A stretch of DNA of 64,000 bases from Thermoplasmata archaeon (lineage in GTDB: Archaea; Thermoplasmatota; Thermoplasmata; Thermoplasmatales; Thermoplasmataceae), in the NCBI GenBank assembly GCA_021797355.1, contig JAJZZX010000007.1:36012-100011 (forward strand), in the 5' to 3' direction. This document shows positions 63,262 through 64,000 of this stretch, piece after piece. Positions within the stretch are counted from its first letter, which is position 1, and the number at the start of each line of letters is the position of its first letter. The notes beneath the pieces are model-generated. The model searched no databases, was not told the DNA's origin, and saw only the letters and a list, made by a program, of their open reading frames with translations. The position numbers and the translations under genes are program-made.

Positions 63262-63649
63262 CGTCTCCCTCCCATTTCTCCGCATCATTCTCCTGGTACA
63301 CCATTGAGGACGCAAACAGGAGATTGTTGTCATCGATGACATAATTCAGGTGCCGGAACCAGTCTGCCAGTACATTATAGATTGTAGGTGCTGCATCAAC
63401 TATAGCCTTCTTTCCTTCCCTGGCCTCTGCATCTTTAAGCTCCACACGTATCCTGGAGAAAGCCTCCCTGTATTCCATATTGGCCTTCGAGAGGGGTTCA
63501 AGGACCAGGTCCATTGCTGTAAGAACGTTCTTGAGCTACAGAACATTCCTCATTCCAGCTCCTTTTGCTATGAGTGTTGTGGCCTCATCATAAAGTTTTG
63601 TCAGGGACCTCTCTCCAACAGTGCGCACAAAATCGTCCATTTCACTCAT
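63242..63649 (-). pseudogene. Coiled-coil-type gene interrupted by an in-frame amber codon
   Basis: ATG 63649 opens MSEMDDFVRTVGERSLTKL and reads to MRNVL, then TAG at 63536-63538, then LKNVLTAMDLVLEPL and on in the same frame to a stop at 63242. Without the TAG it would be one 135-residue helical protein, with the first eight bases overlapping the zinc-ribbon gene and the last 20 overlapping the ATPase gene. Alternatives: two genes, the second (90 aa) starting at ATG 63514, or TAG readthrough. No family recognised. Confidence 0.55.
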
Positions 63650-63998
63650 CCCTCACATAGTCTGAATCTTCATCATCCATTGTAATATGGACAAACTCCC
63701 CTTGTGAAAGGTATCCTTCAAATTTCCCATTGGCCATAATCTTGATTCCTTCATCACTCAGGACCAGCTCACCGTTTTTCTGCATCACAATATTAGGGTG
63801 TCTGCTGCCTGAAAGCCTGAAAATTGCTTCACATAGAACTACAGGATCCTCAGGGCCATCAATTTCAGTGAAAGTACTGCTGTCAAGTTTGAAGAGGGTA
63901 AAATCCTCAAAATGCATGCATTGGGGTTCTGTCAGGGTGCGATTGACGGCAGTGGATACGCCGCAATAAGGGCATCGCACGGGTATGGAAGGATCCAT
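63642..63998 (-). CDS. Zinc-ribbon-type protein, possibly cut by window edge
   Basis: 118 aa from the ATG two bases inside the right edge. CPYC (9-12) with C27 and H29 suggest a metal site. The remainder is beta-rich and acidic (FKLDSSTFTEIDGPEDPVV, FVHITMDDEDSDYVRDE). The gene could start further upstream beyond the window. The stop overlaps the next gene start by 8 bp, tying it to the ATPase cluster. Confidence 0.5.
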   Translation of the reverse strand: MDPSIPVRCPYCGVSTAVNRTLTEPQCMHFEDFTLFKLDSSTFTEIDGPEDPVVLCEAIFRLSGSRHPNIVMQKNGELVLSDEGIKIMANGKFEGYLSQGEFVHITMDDEDSDYVRDE

Positions 63999-64000
63999 TT

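Noticed and set aside
63536..63538. Pyrrolysine at the TAG codon
   Set aside because: No Pyl genes or methylamine methyltransferase context in the window; a nonsense mutation or separate genes are simpler.
1..64000. CRISPR array or insertion sequence with terminal repeats
   Set aside because: No regularly spaced direct repeats, no intact transposase and no paired terminal repeats were seen on reading the sequence.

Overview
The window looks like chromosome from an acidophilic archaeon of the Thermoplasmatales (Thermoplasma, Ferroplasma, Cuniculiplasma and relatives). Archaeal information-processing proteins are present: primase large subunit with an Fe-S cluster, SRP19, ribosomal protein S8e, RNase P component 4 and Elp3. 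Promoters are TATA-type with short or no leaders. There is an alkylguanine transferase-endonuclease V fusion of the kind known from Ferroplasma, a Thermoplasma-type phosphoglycolate phosphatase, and LysW-carrier amino acid biosynthesis. I cannot name the species from sequence alone.

Layout. 1-8.7 kb is a sugar-uptake locus: a TrmB-like regulator (cut by the left edge) faces a six-gene operon (binding protein, two permeases, ATPase, two glucosidase-like enzymes) whose promoter carries an inverted repeat with TACT/AGTA ends. 9-20.8 kb holds a DUF72 protein, tRNA-Leu, the AGT-EndoV fusion, an MMPL exporter, an amino acid permease, RNase P component 4, phosphoglycolate phosphatase, dihydroorotase and QueE. 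15-26 kb contains three related ACT-like proteins interleaved with amino-acid genes (permease, LysW, LysX/ArgX, ArgG, ArgH). 26-34 kb is mostly housekeeping: Xaa-Pro peptidase, PriL, SRP19, S8e, a dolichol-kinase-like membrane enzyme, malic enzyme and acetyltransferases.

34-36 kb is a metal locus: a DtxR/MntR-type repressor and an NRAMP-like transporter separated by a perfect 22-bp palindrome. 36.6-41.2 kb has a HAD phosphatase, an MFS transporter, tRNA-Arg(CCG), an adenosine-specific kinase and Elp3. 41.3-47.4 kb has a frameshifted DUF981 membrane gene, a complete kdpFABC potassium pump operon (including a tiny kdpF), and a convergent tandem universal-stress protein. 47.5-54.4 kb has transporters, an unanchored SppA-like protease, an S9 peptidase and tRNA-Arg(TCG).

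54.4-60.4 kb has a large STAND-like ATPase with a Cys-rich partner, PyrD-PyrK (which with PyrC at 19 kb supplies two steps of pyrimidine synthesis), a PEBP protein and a type IV pilin. 60.4-64 kb changes character: a winged-helix regulator with a small membrane protein, an integrase-tail-like protein, a HicBA toxin-antitoxin pair, a tiny membrane protein, and a tightly overlapping P-loop ATPase / coiled-coil / zinc-ribbon set. The middle gene of that set carries an in-frame amber codon. This end looks like the edge of an integrated element that continues past the window, and it is the best candidate for an undescribed system.
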